Part shown: positions 1 to 6,190 of the stretch, one piece after another
How positions within the stretch are numbered: the first letter of the stretch is position 1
How the letters are laid out: each line of letters begins with the position of its first letter
The notes under the pieces: generated by a model
What the model saw: the letters and a program-made list of their open reading frames with translations, nothing else
What the model was told of the DNA's origin: nothing
Database searches by the model: none
Translations under genes and position numbers: made by a program
NCBI GenBank assembly: GCA_905233335.1
Contig: CAJOED010000070.1
Location: 1 to 6,725 of the forward strand
Direction: 5' to 3'
Source of the DNA: an uncultured Synergistales bacterium
GTDB taxonomy: Bacteria; Synergistota; Synergistia; Synergistales; Aminobacteriaceae
DNA length: 6,725 bases

Positions 1-392
1 GCAATAACTTTCTCGATTAACTCCTGCCCGATGTCCTTGATGTTGAGCGATATGGACCCTGACGGCTTGCCGATAAAGTCAACACAACCCATAGCGAGAG
101 CCTTTAGTGTGGTGTCTGCGCCCTCCTGAGTCATCGTGCTTACCATAATAACCGGCATCGGGTGAGTCTTCATTATCTCATCAAGTGCCTGCAGTCCGTC
201 CATAACCGGCATTTCTACGTCCATTGTTATTATGTCGGGATTGAGTGCCTTCATTTGTGCGAGTGCGTCTTTTCCGTCGCGGGCTGTTCCGGCTACTTCT
301 ATTCTTGGGTCAGAACGCAGTATGTCGCTTATGAACTGCCTCATCAACGCGCTGTCGTCAACAATTAGCACCCGTATTCTTTTGGGGGGCAT
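1..392 (-). CDS. cheB: CheB, chemotaxis response regulator protein-glutamate methylesterase (5' part; C-terminus beyond left edge)
   Basis: The visible 130 residues form a complete response-regulator receiver domain. The acidic pair D12-D13 lies in RVLIVDDS, the phospho-acceptor is D58 in the MDVEMPVMDG motif, S85/T86 lie in VSTMTQEGADTT, and the conserved lysine is K109 in FIGKPSG. VSTxTxxGAxxTxxAL and the GKPSG ending are typical of CheB rather than of other receivers. In the family, phosphorylation by CheA activates a C-terminal esterase that removes methyl groups from chemoreceptors in the cytoplasm; that catalytic domain lies outside the window. The ATG at 392 is chosen because MPPKRIRVLIVDDS is the normal CheB beginning and no in-frame ATG, GTG or TTG occurs between it and the Shine-Dalgarno at 437-444. 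That Shine-Dalgarno is 44 nt away, which is unusual; see the leader entries. Placement after flhF-flhG matches fla/che operons. Confidence 0.95.
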   Translation of the reverse strand, partial: MPPKRIRVLIVDDSALMRQFISDILRSDPRIEVAGTARDGKDALAQMKALNPDIITMDVEMPVMDGLQALDEIMKTHPMPVIMVSTMTQEGADTTLKALAMGCVDFIGKPSGSISLNIKDIGQELIEKVI

Positions 393-424
393 TATGAATT
401 TCTGCTGTCTGTATATGTGAACAT
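392..424 (-). CDS. Possible leader mini-ORF before cheB (10 residues)
   Basis: An ATG at 424 opens a reading frame for MFTYTDSRNS, whose TAA overlaps the cheB ATG by one base (TAATG). It lies downstream of the only strong Shine-Dalgarno of the cheB leader (AGGAGGTG, 437-444), with 12 nt between, a rather long spacing. Stop/start overlap of this kind usually means translational coupling, so ribosomes ending here could restart on cheB. It could equally be a chance frame. No similarity to known leader peptides is recognised. Confidence 0.3.
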   Translation of the reverse strand: MFTYTDSRNS

Positions 425-433
425 GGCAGCAGA
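401..433 (-). promoter_or_regulatory. Hairpin between the Shine-Dalgarno and the start codon of cheB
   Basis: On the minus strand TCTGCTG (433-427) and CAGCAGA (407-401) are perfect reverse complements, giving a 7-bp stem with a 19-nt loop. The loop contains the mini-ORF ATG. If folded, the 33-nt hairpin is removed from the path and only 11 nt of single strand remain between AGGAGGTG and the cheB ATG, instead of 44 nt. This would turn a useless spacing into a workable one. The stem is seen directly; its role is inferred. Confidence 0.45.
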
Positions 434-436
434 TTA

Positions 437-444
437 CACCTCCT
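437..444 (-). promoter_or_regulatory. Strong Shine-Dalgarno of the cheB leader
   Basis: AGGAGGTG on the minus strand is an eight-base match to the 16S rRNA 3' end. It is the only good ribosome site near cheB, yet it sits 44 nt before the cheB ATG and 12 nt before the mini-ORF ATG. The sequence directly before the cheB ATG is A/T-rich with no purine-rich site. Confidence 0.7.
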
Positions 445-484
445 TTCTGTTATGCATGATAATTTGTTTTATTTTTCACGTGTA

Positions 485-512
485 ATTATAGCTTTAATCT
501 ATTTCTTGTCAG
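485..512 (-). promoter_or_regulatory. Sigma-70 type promoter for cheB and downstream chemotaxis genes
   Basis: On the minus strand CTGACA (512-507, five of six to TTGACA) is followed after 16 nt by an exact TATAAT (490-485). The -35 box lies inside the last codons of flhG and the -10 in the A/T-rich gap behind it. A transcript would begin near 478, leaving a leader of about 85 nt before cheB. This suggests cheB and later che genes can be transcribed apart from flhA-flhG, in addition to read-through. Confidence 0.6.
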
Positions 513-1485
513 TAAATAATGTTCTCGCTAACCTCTTGAAGAATGCTCTCATGCCTCTGCCTTCAGACAAATCCTCGCGCCTTATGTCTGCTCCCTCACA
601 AAGCCTCAACAAGTCCCCGGCCAAGTTCCTGACGCATATACCCGCATTTGATTCCGGGTTTGTCCTGTAGAATATTTTGCAGTCCTTCACGCTGCGGGCG
701 ATAACATCATCCTTCAGGACGTAGCCCAAATACACCGGAGCATTTCCCAAGAACTGCATCGACGCAAGCCGTATTCTTTCTGCAACTTCTGACGCTTCAC
801 GGGAACTTGTTACCATGTTCACGACGAGCATTAACCCGGAGGCCGCCGCATAAGATCCCTGCCACGCCGCAGCACCCAGCGACTTTATGACACCGTACGC
901 GTCCCGTATGCTTGTAGGTTCGGGAGTAGTTATCAGTAACGTAATCTCCGACGCATAAGCGAACGACAGAACACCCCGGTGTATTCCTGCTCCCGCGTCC
1001 ATGATGAGGTAGTCCGCAAGCTGTTCAAGCCCGGAAAGAGACGAGAACAGACGCTCCATCGCAAAATCATCAAGGTCCGCAATCTCTTTCAGTCCCACGC
1101 CGCCCGGAAGCAATGACACTCCGCCGTTGAGCTGTGTAGCTCTCTGTGATGTCTTGAAGTGCACGAGTATTTCGTTCAGGTTTCGGGAGCCTTCTATCAG
1201 GTGCGAAATGTTGTAGCGTGCATTCTTGACTCCGCACAGTATATCAAGATTAGCCATGCCCAAGTCAGCATCAATGAGCACTACTCTCTTCCCGAAATCC
1301 GCAAGCGCAAACGACAACGCCGCCGCAATGTTGCTTTTTCCGACTCCTCCTTTGCCGCTCAAAATTGACAGCGTATGAAGTCTCGGTGGCGGTGTATCTG
1401 ATTTTTTCTTCTCTATGTTGTCTATCACTATTCGCCTCAATTCTCCGGCCTGGTCTGGATTATTATGATTAACATATTTCGGCAT
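499..1485 (-). CDS. flhG: FlhG (YlxH/FleN), MinD-like ATPase controlling flagellar number and position
   Basis: This is a 328-residue ParA/MinD-type ATPase. The deviant Walker A is SGKGGVGKS at residues 43-51, with the signature lysine K45 and the P-loop lysine K50. VVLIDADLGMANLDIL at 68-83 is the switch I region and YLIMDAGAG at 159-167 is Walker B, where MinD has DxPAG. The N-terminal DQAGELRR (11-18) is the DQAxxLR motif that in FlhG proteins stimulates the FlhF GTPase. The C-terminus FFKRLARTLF (315-324) looks like the amphipathic membrane-binding helix of the family. Its family role is to act at the inner membrane with FlhF to limit flagellar number. The ATG at 1485 follows the flhF stop by 5 nt and has only a weak ribosome site inside flhF, so translational coupling is likely. 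Length is slightly above the usual 270-300. Confidence 0.95.
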   Translation of the reverse strand: MPKYVNHNNPDQAGELRRIVIDNIEKKKSDTPPPRLHTLSILSGKGGVGKSNIAAALSFALADFGKRVVLIDADLGMANLDILCGVKNARYNISHLIEGSRNLNEILVHFKTSQRATQLNGGVSLLPGGVGLKEIADLDDFAMERLFSSLSGLEQLADYLIMDAGAGIHRGVLSFAYASEITLLITTPEPTSIRDAYGVIKSLGAAAWQGSYAAASGLMLVVNMVTSSREASEVAERIRLASMQFLGNAPVYLGYVLKDDVIARSVKDCKIFYRTNPESNAGICVRNLAGDLLRLCEGADIRREDLSEGRGMRAFFKRLARTLFTDKK

Positions 1486-1490
1486 TGCTA

Positions 1491-2963
1491 TTAACGCTTT
1501 CGTTCGTCTTCTGACTTCATGAGAAAATCAGCTATCCTTGAACCTGAAGCCGTCTCTATATCTTTCGGGACGTTCTGACCCACCGTCAAAAACGACACGG
1601 GACAGCCCATCACCTGCTGAATGTTGAAGATTGACCCGTAACTCACAGTCTCGTCGAGTTTCGTGAACAGCAAGTGCGAAACCGGAATATTCGGTATATG
1701 TTCGACGACATCAAGCATATCTTTATACTTCATGTTTGCCGCAAGCACAAGATGTACAGCGTCGGGAGTGAATGCCTCGTAGATGTTCTCGAAAAGCTCC
1801 ATGTTCTTTTTGTCGCGCTGTGAACGTCCTGCGGTATCAAGCAGAATAATATCTGCGTTCTCGTGTTCGTCAACAACTCCCGGAATTGCCGCAATGTCGA
1901 AAATAATCTCTATGGGAACTCCCAAGATTTTTGCGTAAGTTTTGAGCTGTTCGACCGCCGCAATCCTGTAAGTATCGCTCGTAAGCAGTAACACTTTCTT
2001 GTGCTCCCAAAGTGCTTTTATCGCCGCAAGTTTCGCTATCGTCGTCGTTTTTCCGACTCCAGTCGGGCCAAGAAGCATGACTTTCCGTCCGCCCGTAGCA
2101 TCGCCGCCGTTGTCAGCAGAACATTCTATTTGTGTTGCAAGCCATTTCGTGAACGGTAATTTTTTCGTCTTGTCCTTGCGCGTCATGATTGAGTAGTCAG
2201 CCATGAGCTTACGTATATATTTCTCGTCGACTTCCGAAGCGCGCAAAATACCTTCTACTCCTGAATCATTCACGACGGGTGCGGCAGGACTTGCGGCCTG
2301 AAACCCTGAAGATCTCTGCACAGCTACTGACACTCCGTTTTCGACGGCAGTAATTCTCTGTAGCAGAATATCTATTCTGTCAGCGAGTGCTCCGACCTGA
2401 TCCCGTAAGATTTTCGCGTCATCGTTCGACATTGCGGGAGGCTGTACGGGAGCAGGAGGTGTTACGGGCTGTTGCACGGGCTGAACGGGTGCTGGCTGCG
2501 GCGGAGGTGTCGAGGGAGCCTGGCGCGTCGTCAGTCCGTAAGCGTTGCGGAGTCCTTCAGGGGAAATCTGCACGTTCTCGCTTTGAGGGAGCCTGTAGCC
2601 TTCTTCACCGAGCGTTGATGGCGGTGCGGGTACAGCAGGAGGGAGGCCGCTTGCGGATCTCTCTTTGAACTCCATGAGCTTCTGGAACGCAATGAGATTT
2701 TCCCGCCGTGTGTCCTCGTCCATCGTTGAGGCTGATGATGCCGCCGTAGTTGGTTTTGTGCGCGGCTGTGGCTTCGGGTCGTCGTCCTCAAGGATGCCCG
2801 CCGTAACTTTCAGCACAGAACGCTGGAAAAGACCCAGTACTCCTCCTTCCTTCACCATTTGGGTAGAAAGAATTACAGCGTCCCTCCCCAAACGTTCGGA
2901 AGCAAGGCGCAGTGCTTCAGCGTCATCTTTTGCCGTAAATGTTATCTGATTAGTTACCCTCAT
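1491..2963 (-). CDS. flhF: FlhF, SRP-type GTPase for flagellar placement
   Basis: This 490-residue protein has the three FlhF parts. An N-terminal B domain (about 1-60) begins MRVTNQITFTAKDDAEALRL. A long low-complexity linker follows, proline/glutamine-rich at about 150-177. The NG GTPase domain begins near 235. GTPase motifs are G1 GPTGVGKTT (299-307), G2 DTYRIAAVEQL (330-340), G3 DTAGRSQRD (376-384), G4 TKLDE (434-438), and the closing GQNVPKDIE (462-470). In the family it recruits early flagellar parts to the assembly site and forms a GTP-dependent homodimer at the membrane; FlhG activates hydrolysis. The ATG at 2963 has AGGGTG seven bases upstream and overlaps the stop of the 41-codon gene as ATGA, so coupling is likely. 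The linker makes it somewhat longer than many relatives. Confidence 0.96.
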   Translation of the reverse strand: MRVTNQITFTAKDDAEALRLASERLGRDAVILSTQMVKEGGVLGLFQRSVLKVTAGILEDDDPKPQPRTKPTTAASSASTMDEDTRRENLIAFQKLMEFKERSASGLPPAVPAPPSTLGEEGYRLPQSENVQISPEGLRNAYGLTTRQAPSTPPPQPAPVQPVQQPVTPPAPVQPPAMSNDDAKILRDQVGALADRIDILLQRITAVENGVSVAVQRSSGFQAASPAAPVVNDSGVEGILRASEVDEKYIRKLMADYSIMTRKDKTKKLPFTKWLATQIECSADNGGDATGGRKVMLLGPTGVGKTTTIAKLAAIKALWEHKKVLLLTSDTYRIAAVEQLKTYAKILGVPIEIIFDIAAIPGVVDEHENADIILLDTAGRSQRDKKNMELFENIYEAFTPDAVHLVLAANMKYKDMLDVVEHIPNIPVSHLLFTKLDETVSYGSIFNIQQVMGCPVSFLTVGQNVPKDIETASGSRIADFLMKSEDERKR

Positions 2964-3085
2964 GTAATTTCACCCTGAGAATATTTCTTTGCGAGTTCAG
3001 AGAAAACAGCGTCATAATACCCGGCATTCTTTTTCAGTGTCTGCGCAACAATGGAGGTATGAGCGAGAATGTTATCACGACTCAT
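2960..3085 (-). CDS. 41-residue protein, single free-standing copy of the module in the upstream repeat protein
   Basis: This small gene is wedged between the repeat gene and flhF. The ATG at 3085 overlaps the preceding stop by 11 nt and the TGA overlaps the flhF ATG (ATGA). A GGAGG within the G-rich tract lies nine bases before the ATG. The product begins MSRDNILAHTSIVAQTL and ends AVFSELAKKYSQGEIT. It aligns end to end with the last module of the 237-residue neighbour: DNILAHTSIVAQTL matches DDVIRSNSRTARAL (188-201), and DAVFSELAKKYSQ matches DAAFDGLAQKYFA (209-221), with the same spacing between. That homology and the tight packing argue that it is a real gene. No signal peptide, membrane segment or known family is recognised. 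A link to FlhF or flagellar assembly rests on position only. Confidence 0.75.
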   Translation of the reverse strand: MSRDNILAHTSIVAQTLKKNAGYYDAVFSELAKKYSQGEIT

Positions 3086-3788
3086 ATTTGCCCCCCTCCC
3101 CCCCTACGTTATTTTCGGTATTCGCCGCAAAATATTTCTGTGCGAGTCCGTCAAAGGCAGCATCACGCGCTGTAGTATCGCTCTGAAGTGCCCGTGCTGT
3201 TCGTGAGTTGCTGCGTATAACGTCGTCATTGTCGGCACGGTACAAATTGACCTCGTGAACTTTTCCCGGCTCAAGTGCCTGCGCTGTCCGTGAATATCGG
3301 AGAATGACATCTTCGCCGCGTTCTGTCGGACGGTACAAGTCGACGTTGTGAATTTTCCGTGTCGTTTTTCCTGCTGTCTGTGTGGCGGGAGTGTCAGCAT
3401 TGACGTTCCGTGTTGTGCGTGAGCTGCGATATTCTGCCGTGCGGAAAGCGTCCTCAAATACAGCGTCATTATGCCCGGAAGACTCGTCATGAAGTGCCTG
3501 TGCTGTGCGTGAGCTGCGATATTCCGCCGTGAGAGAAGCGTCCGCAAGTACAGCGTCATTATGCCCGGAAGGCTCATCCTGAAGTGCCTGCGCTGTGCGT
3601 GAATACCTGCGCATAACATCATCATTCTCTGTCGGGGGGTACAGGTTGACACTGCGAACACCTGCCGACTGTACCTCCGAAAGTACAGCATCAAAACGCC
3701 CGGAAGCCTCCGCATTAAGAGCCTGCCTTGTCCGTGAATACTGGTATATTACATTGTCATATAGATTTACGTTATTTATTTTTCGCAT
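3075..3788 (-). CDS. Repeat-rich protein of unknown function within the flagellar operon (237 residues)
   Basis: I do not recognise this family. The protein alternates two modules. Type A is (K/R)xxxVNLYRPTExxDDVIxR, with VNLY or VDLY at residues 7, 47, 149 and 180. Type B is YSRTAQALxDExSGHNDAV, with SRT at 18, 63, 93, 123, 166 and 195. The DAV core appears at 33, 78 and 108, and as DAA at 209. The fourth and fifth B copies are degenerate or short. It is hydrophilic and charged, without signal peptide, membrane segment or cysteine, so probably cytoplasmic and perhaps partly disordered. The C-terminal glycine-rich VGGEGGKYES is encoded by a G-run. The ATG at 3788 is one base from the flhA stop with no strong ribosome site, so coupling to flhA is likely. 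The reading frame is confirmed by the conserved repeats. A scaffold or binding protein of the flagellar base is possible but unproven. Confidence 0.8.
   Translation of the reverse strand: MRKINNVNLYDNVIYQYSRTRQALNAEASGRFDAVLSEVQSAGVRSVNLYPPTENDDVMRRYSRTAQALQDEPSGHNDAVLADASLTAEYRSSRTAQALHDESSGHNDAVFEDAFRTAEYRSSRTTRNVNADTPATQTAGKTTRKIHNVDLYRPTERGEDVILRYSRTAQALEPGKVHEVNLYRADNDDVIRSNSRTARALQSDTTARDAAFDGLAQKYFAANTENNVGGEGGKYES
3091..3104 (-). repeat. G7-A-G6 homopolymer tract at the junction of the repeat gene and the 41-codon gene
   Basis: The minus strand reads seven G, one A, six G. It encodes GGEGG near the end of the 237-residue protein and also supplies the ribosome site of the next gene. 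The next gene is in the frame reached by losing one base here, so slippage of -1 (or +2) would join both genes without a stop, reading VGGRGANMSRDN across the joint. Confidence 0.7.
3421..3600 (-). repeat. Two tandem 90-bp coding repeats (30 residues each)
   Basis: Positions 3421-3510 and 3511-3600 differ at 10 of 90 bases by direct comparison, about 89 percent identity, with no gaps. They encode the best-preserved B modules, AQALQDEPSGHNDAV and AQALHDESSGHNDAV, plus the TAEYRSSRT linker. The other modules are far more diverged, so this pair is a recent duplication. Confidence 0.85.
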
Positions 3789-3789
3789 G

Positions 3790-5952
3790 TTATTCCACCA
3801 TTCCGACGGTCTTTATTTGAACGCCGCGAACTATCTCATTATAGGACACGACAAAAATATTCTGTATGGAGCCTTCTATCAATCTGCGCACAATCAGCCT
3901 TACATCAGGGTGTACGAGCAGTACGGGCGGAAGATTTTTCACTATCATGTTCTCCATTGCCCGCGATATTGCCCCTATCATTTTCTGCACCTCGCGCGGA
4001 TCCAAATTCAACTGCCAGCCTCGCGTCAAATCACCGTCGACACCCGCCATAATTTTCTGCTCCCAGTTCGGTGAGAGTGTTGCGGCTGTGATTACTCCGT
4101 CCGGCCCCTGAATTTTCAGCGAGATTAACCGTGATAGTGCTTCCCTTGCGCGTTCCGTGAGAAAGTCTACGCTCCTCGACATTTTCCCGTAGTCAGCAAG
4201 TGCCTCGAATATCGTAACTAAATCGCGTATGGGTATTTGTTCGCGTATCAAGTTCTGTAGTACCTTCTGGATTTCACCCAAAGACAACGATGCTAAAAGT
4301 TCACTGATTACTGCGGGGGCTGTTTCCTTCACCATGTCGGTGAGTTTCTGCACTTCCTGACGCGTCAATAACTCCGCTCCGTTCTTCCTGATGACTTCTG
4401 ACAGGTGAGTAGCCATTACTGACGGTGCGTCTACAACAGTGTAGCCCATAGCTTCGGCCTTATCGCGCAGGTCAGGAGAGATCCATAACGCCGGGAGTCC
4501 GAATGCCGGTTCTTTTGTCGGAACGCCGATAAGATCCTCCGCAACACCGCCCGTGTTCATAGCGAGATAGTGATCCGGCAGTAATTCTCCGCGTCCTGCT
4601 TCTGCTCCCTTGACGCGCAAAATATATTCTGTCGGCTTTATCTGTATGTTGTCGCGTATTCTTATGGGCGGTACTACTATTCCCATCTCCAACGCCATCT
4701 GCTTTCTGATTGTCCCGATTCTGTCGAGCATGTCTCCTCCCTGAGCGGGGTCAATCAGCGGAATAATTGCGTACCCTATTTCTGCCTCCATCGGCTCAAC
4801 CGTCAATAACTTCATAACGTCTTCAGGTGATACAGGCTCGGCCTTCGGTGCTTCTGCGGCTGGTGCTCCTGGTGCGGCAGGTACTCCTGGCTGTGAGGGT
4901 GCTCCGGGTGCAAGTGGAGTTTTCGCGGCTTGTTCTTCGGCGGTTATGGCCTGCATGTTAGCTTCACGACCGACGGAATAACCGAGTAATCCGACAGCAA
5001 GCGCAAGTCCGACAAAAGGTCCTGTAGGGAGTCCGGGAATGAGGCCAAGCGATAACAGCATACCAGCGGCAATATACAGTGGGCGGGGGTATTGTGTGAA
5101 TGAGTTGATGAGGTCAGGCCCTAATTCTGAACTTGCCGCCGCACGAGTAACGATTACGCCCATAGCCGTAGACATCAGGAGTGCCGGAATTTGTCCCACC
5201 AACCCGTCGCCGACAGTAAGAAGGCTGTAGTGTGCCGCCGCTCCTGCCGCATCCATTCCCCGCATGAATATTCCGATTGACAGCCCGCCGATGATGTTTA
5301 TTGTCGTGATGATGAGTCCCGCGATTGCGTCCCCCTTCACGAACTTGCTAGCACCGTCCATAGCTCCGTAGAAGTCCGCTTCTCTCTGTATGTCCTGCCG
5401 TCTTTGCTTTGCTCCCTGCTCGTCGATGAGGCCGGAGTTCAAGTCCGCGTCAATGGACATCTGTTTGCCGGGCATAGCGTCGAGTGTGAATCGTGCGGCA
5501 ACTTCTGCAACACGTTCTGCGCCTTTCGTGATGACGAGCATCTGAATTATTACGAGTATCAAGAACATTATGATGCCCACGACGTAATTTCCGCCGACGA
5601 CGAAATTACCGAACGCATTAATCAGTTCTCCCGCATTGCCGTAAAGCAGAATTAGTCTTGTTGTTGATACGTTGAGTGAGAGACGGAACAGCGTAGAGAT
5701 CAGTAACAGCGTCGGGAAGATAGAGAGATCCAGCGCGCGCTTTACGTAGAAAGTTACGAGCAGGGTAACAACTCCGAGAGTTATGTTCATGGCGAGAAGC
5801 ATATCTATAAGCCACGTGGGAAGAGGTACGACCATCATAATGATAATCAATACCATCAAGAGAGCTACGCCGATATCAGAGTAGCTTTGAACTTTCTTGC
5901 GCATTCCCGGAACTCCGGCAGCACTCGCAGCTTCTGCCAATGTAAAACTCAT
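3790..5952 (-). CDS. flhA: FlhA, flagellar type III export gate protein
   Basis: This 720-residue protein has a hydrophobic N-terminal half with about eight membrane segments (roughly 27-330) and a cytoplasmic C-terminal half. Family signatures include YSDIGVA at 24-30, LFRLSLNVSTTRLIL at 88-102, and the FHIPEP-type RFTLDAMPGKQMSIDADL at 154-171. Late landmarks are LIREQIPIRDLVTIFEAL (568-585) and VVSYNEI (701-707). FlhA forms the nonameric gate in the inner membrane and its cytoplasmic domain receives substrate-chaperone complexes. A proline/alanine-rich linker at about 340-375 is longer than usual and explains the length above the typical 680-700. The ATG at 5952 has its only G-rich site touching the codon (GCAGGGGATG). 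An alternative ATG at 5904 (residue 17, MRKKVQSYSDIG) has GGAG eight bases upstream and would fit the family start. An in-frame TAG closes the frame just above 5952. It appears to be the first gene of the operon here; flhB is not in front of it. Confidence 0.96.
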   Translation of the reverse strand: MSFTLAEAASAAGVPGMRKKVQSYSDIGVALLMVLIIIMMVVPLPTWLIDMLLAMNITLGVVTLLVTFYVKRALDLSIFPTLLLISTLFRLSLNVSTTRLILLYGNAGELINAFGNFVVGGNYVVGIIMFLILVIIQMLVITKGAERVAEVAARFTLDAMPGKQMSIDADLNSGLIDEQGAKQRRQDIQREADFYGAMDGASKFVKGDAIAGLIITTINIIGGLSIGIFMRGMDAAGAAAHYSLLTVGDGLVGQIPALLMSTAMGVIVTRAAASSELGPDLINSFTQYPRPLYIAAGMLLSLGLIPGLPTGPFVGLALAVGLLGYSVGREANMQAITAEEQAAKTPLAPGAPSQPGVPAAPGAPAAEAPKAEPVSPEDVMKLLTVEPMEAEIGYAIIPLIDPAQGGDMLDRIGTIRKQMALEMGIVVPPIRIRDNIQIKPTEYILRVKGAEAGRGELLPDHYLAMNTGGVAEDLIGVPTKEPAFGLPALWISPDLRDKAEAMGYTVVDAPSVMATHLSEVIRKNGAELLTRQEVQKLTDMVKETAPAVISELLASLSLGEIQKVLQNLIREQIPIRDLVTIFEALADYGKMSRSVDFLTERAREALSRLISLKIQGPDGVITAATLSPNWEQKIMAGVDGDLTRGWQLNLDPREVQKMIGAISRAMENMIVKNLPPVLLVHPDVRLIVRRLIEGSIQNIFVVSYNEIVRGVQIKTVGMVE

Positions 5953-6005
5953 CCCCTGCTAACTGGAAAAAATTATTCTGTATTTTACACGAAAAGACGC
6001 AAAAC

Positions 6006-6025
6006 AAAAATCACGCGTGAATTTT
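6006..6025. promoter_or_regulatory. 20-bp inverted repeat, candidate operator between the divergent genes
   Basis: The core TCACGCGTGA (6011-6020) is a perfect 10-bp palindrome. It extends through an A/A mismatch to AAAA/TTTT arms, giving nine of ten matching pairs per arm. As a self-complementary sequence without a loop it suits a dimeric DNA-binding protein better than an RNA hairpin. It sits about 28 bp upstream of the plus-strand -10 candidate and about 54 bp upstream of flhA. The polarity (TCAC..GTGA) is the reverse of the CRP site TGTGA..TCACA, so the binder is unknown. Confidence 0.45.
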
Positions 6026-6049
6026 TCTGAAAGGCCGGGTATTGTGTTA

Positions 6050-6058
6050 TGGTATAAA
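6050..6058 (+). promoter_or_regulatory. Candidate extended -10 promoter for the Crp/Fnr-type gene
   Basis: TG-G-TATAAA fits the extended -10 pattern TGnTATAAT with one mismatch. No -35 box is seen 16-18 bases upstream, as can happen with extended -10 promoters. A transcript starting near 6065 would include the whole mini-ORF repeat array. Confidence 0.35.
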
Positions 6059-6080
6059 TTATTCGTGAAGAGGTGAGGAC

Positions 6081-6143
6081 GTGAAGAGCAGAGATATTTT
6101 GACGCTTCATTCACAAAAGAATATTCGTGAGCGAGAAAGATAA
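6081..6143 (+). CDS. Possible mini-ORF 1 of the leader repeat array (20 residues)
   Basis: A GTG at 6081 with GGTGAGG two bases before it opens a frame for V(M)KSRDILTLHSQKNIRERER, ending in TAA. The stop overlaps the ATG of mini-ORF 2 (TAATG). It is the best preserved copy of the array, and its SRDILTL motif returns in the other units. Too short to judge by codon use; it may be a leader peptide or a remnant of a duplicated gene start. Confidence 0.35.
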   Translation: MKSRDILTLHSQKNIRERER

Positions 6144-6190
6144 TGAGCAGGAATACCCCGACGCTTTCTTCACAAAAAGAATTATCGTGA
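6143..6190 (+). CDS. Possible mini-ORF 2 of the leader repeat array (15 residues)
   Basis: The ATG overlaps the stop of mini-ORF 1. The product is MSRNTPTLSSQKELS and its TGA overlaps a GTG start of the next frame (GTGA). The ribosome site is weak (GAAAG), so it would depend on coupling. Confidence 0.3.
   Translation: MSRNTPTLSSQKELS

Noticed and set aside
162..420. Small plus-strand frames over cheB
   Set aside because: They are antisense to the strongly recognised CheB receiver domain and have no support of their own.
3104..3715. 203-residue reading frame overlapping the repeat gene on the same strand
   Set aside because: It is a second frame over the repeats, rich in R, H, M and T. The 237-residue frame has recognisable conserved modules, fits the flhA stop and aligns with the 41-residue gene, so this one is a shadow created by the repeat periodicity.
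3595..4074. 159-residue plus-strand frame over the flhA 3' end and repeat gene
   Set aside because: It is antisense to two well-supported genes, with no ribosome site and no recognisable domain.
6006..6025. Rho-independent terminator
   Set aside because: The palindrome has no loop and would fold to only about three pairs around a four-base loop. It also lies between diverging starts, where a terminator is not expected.
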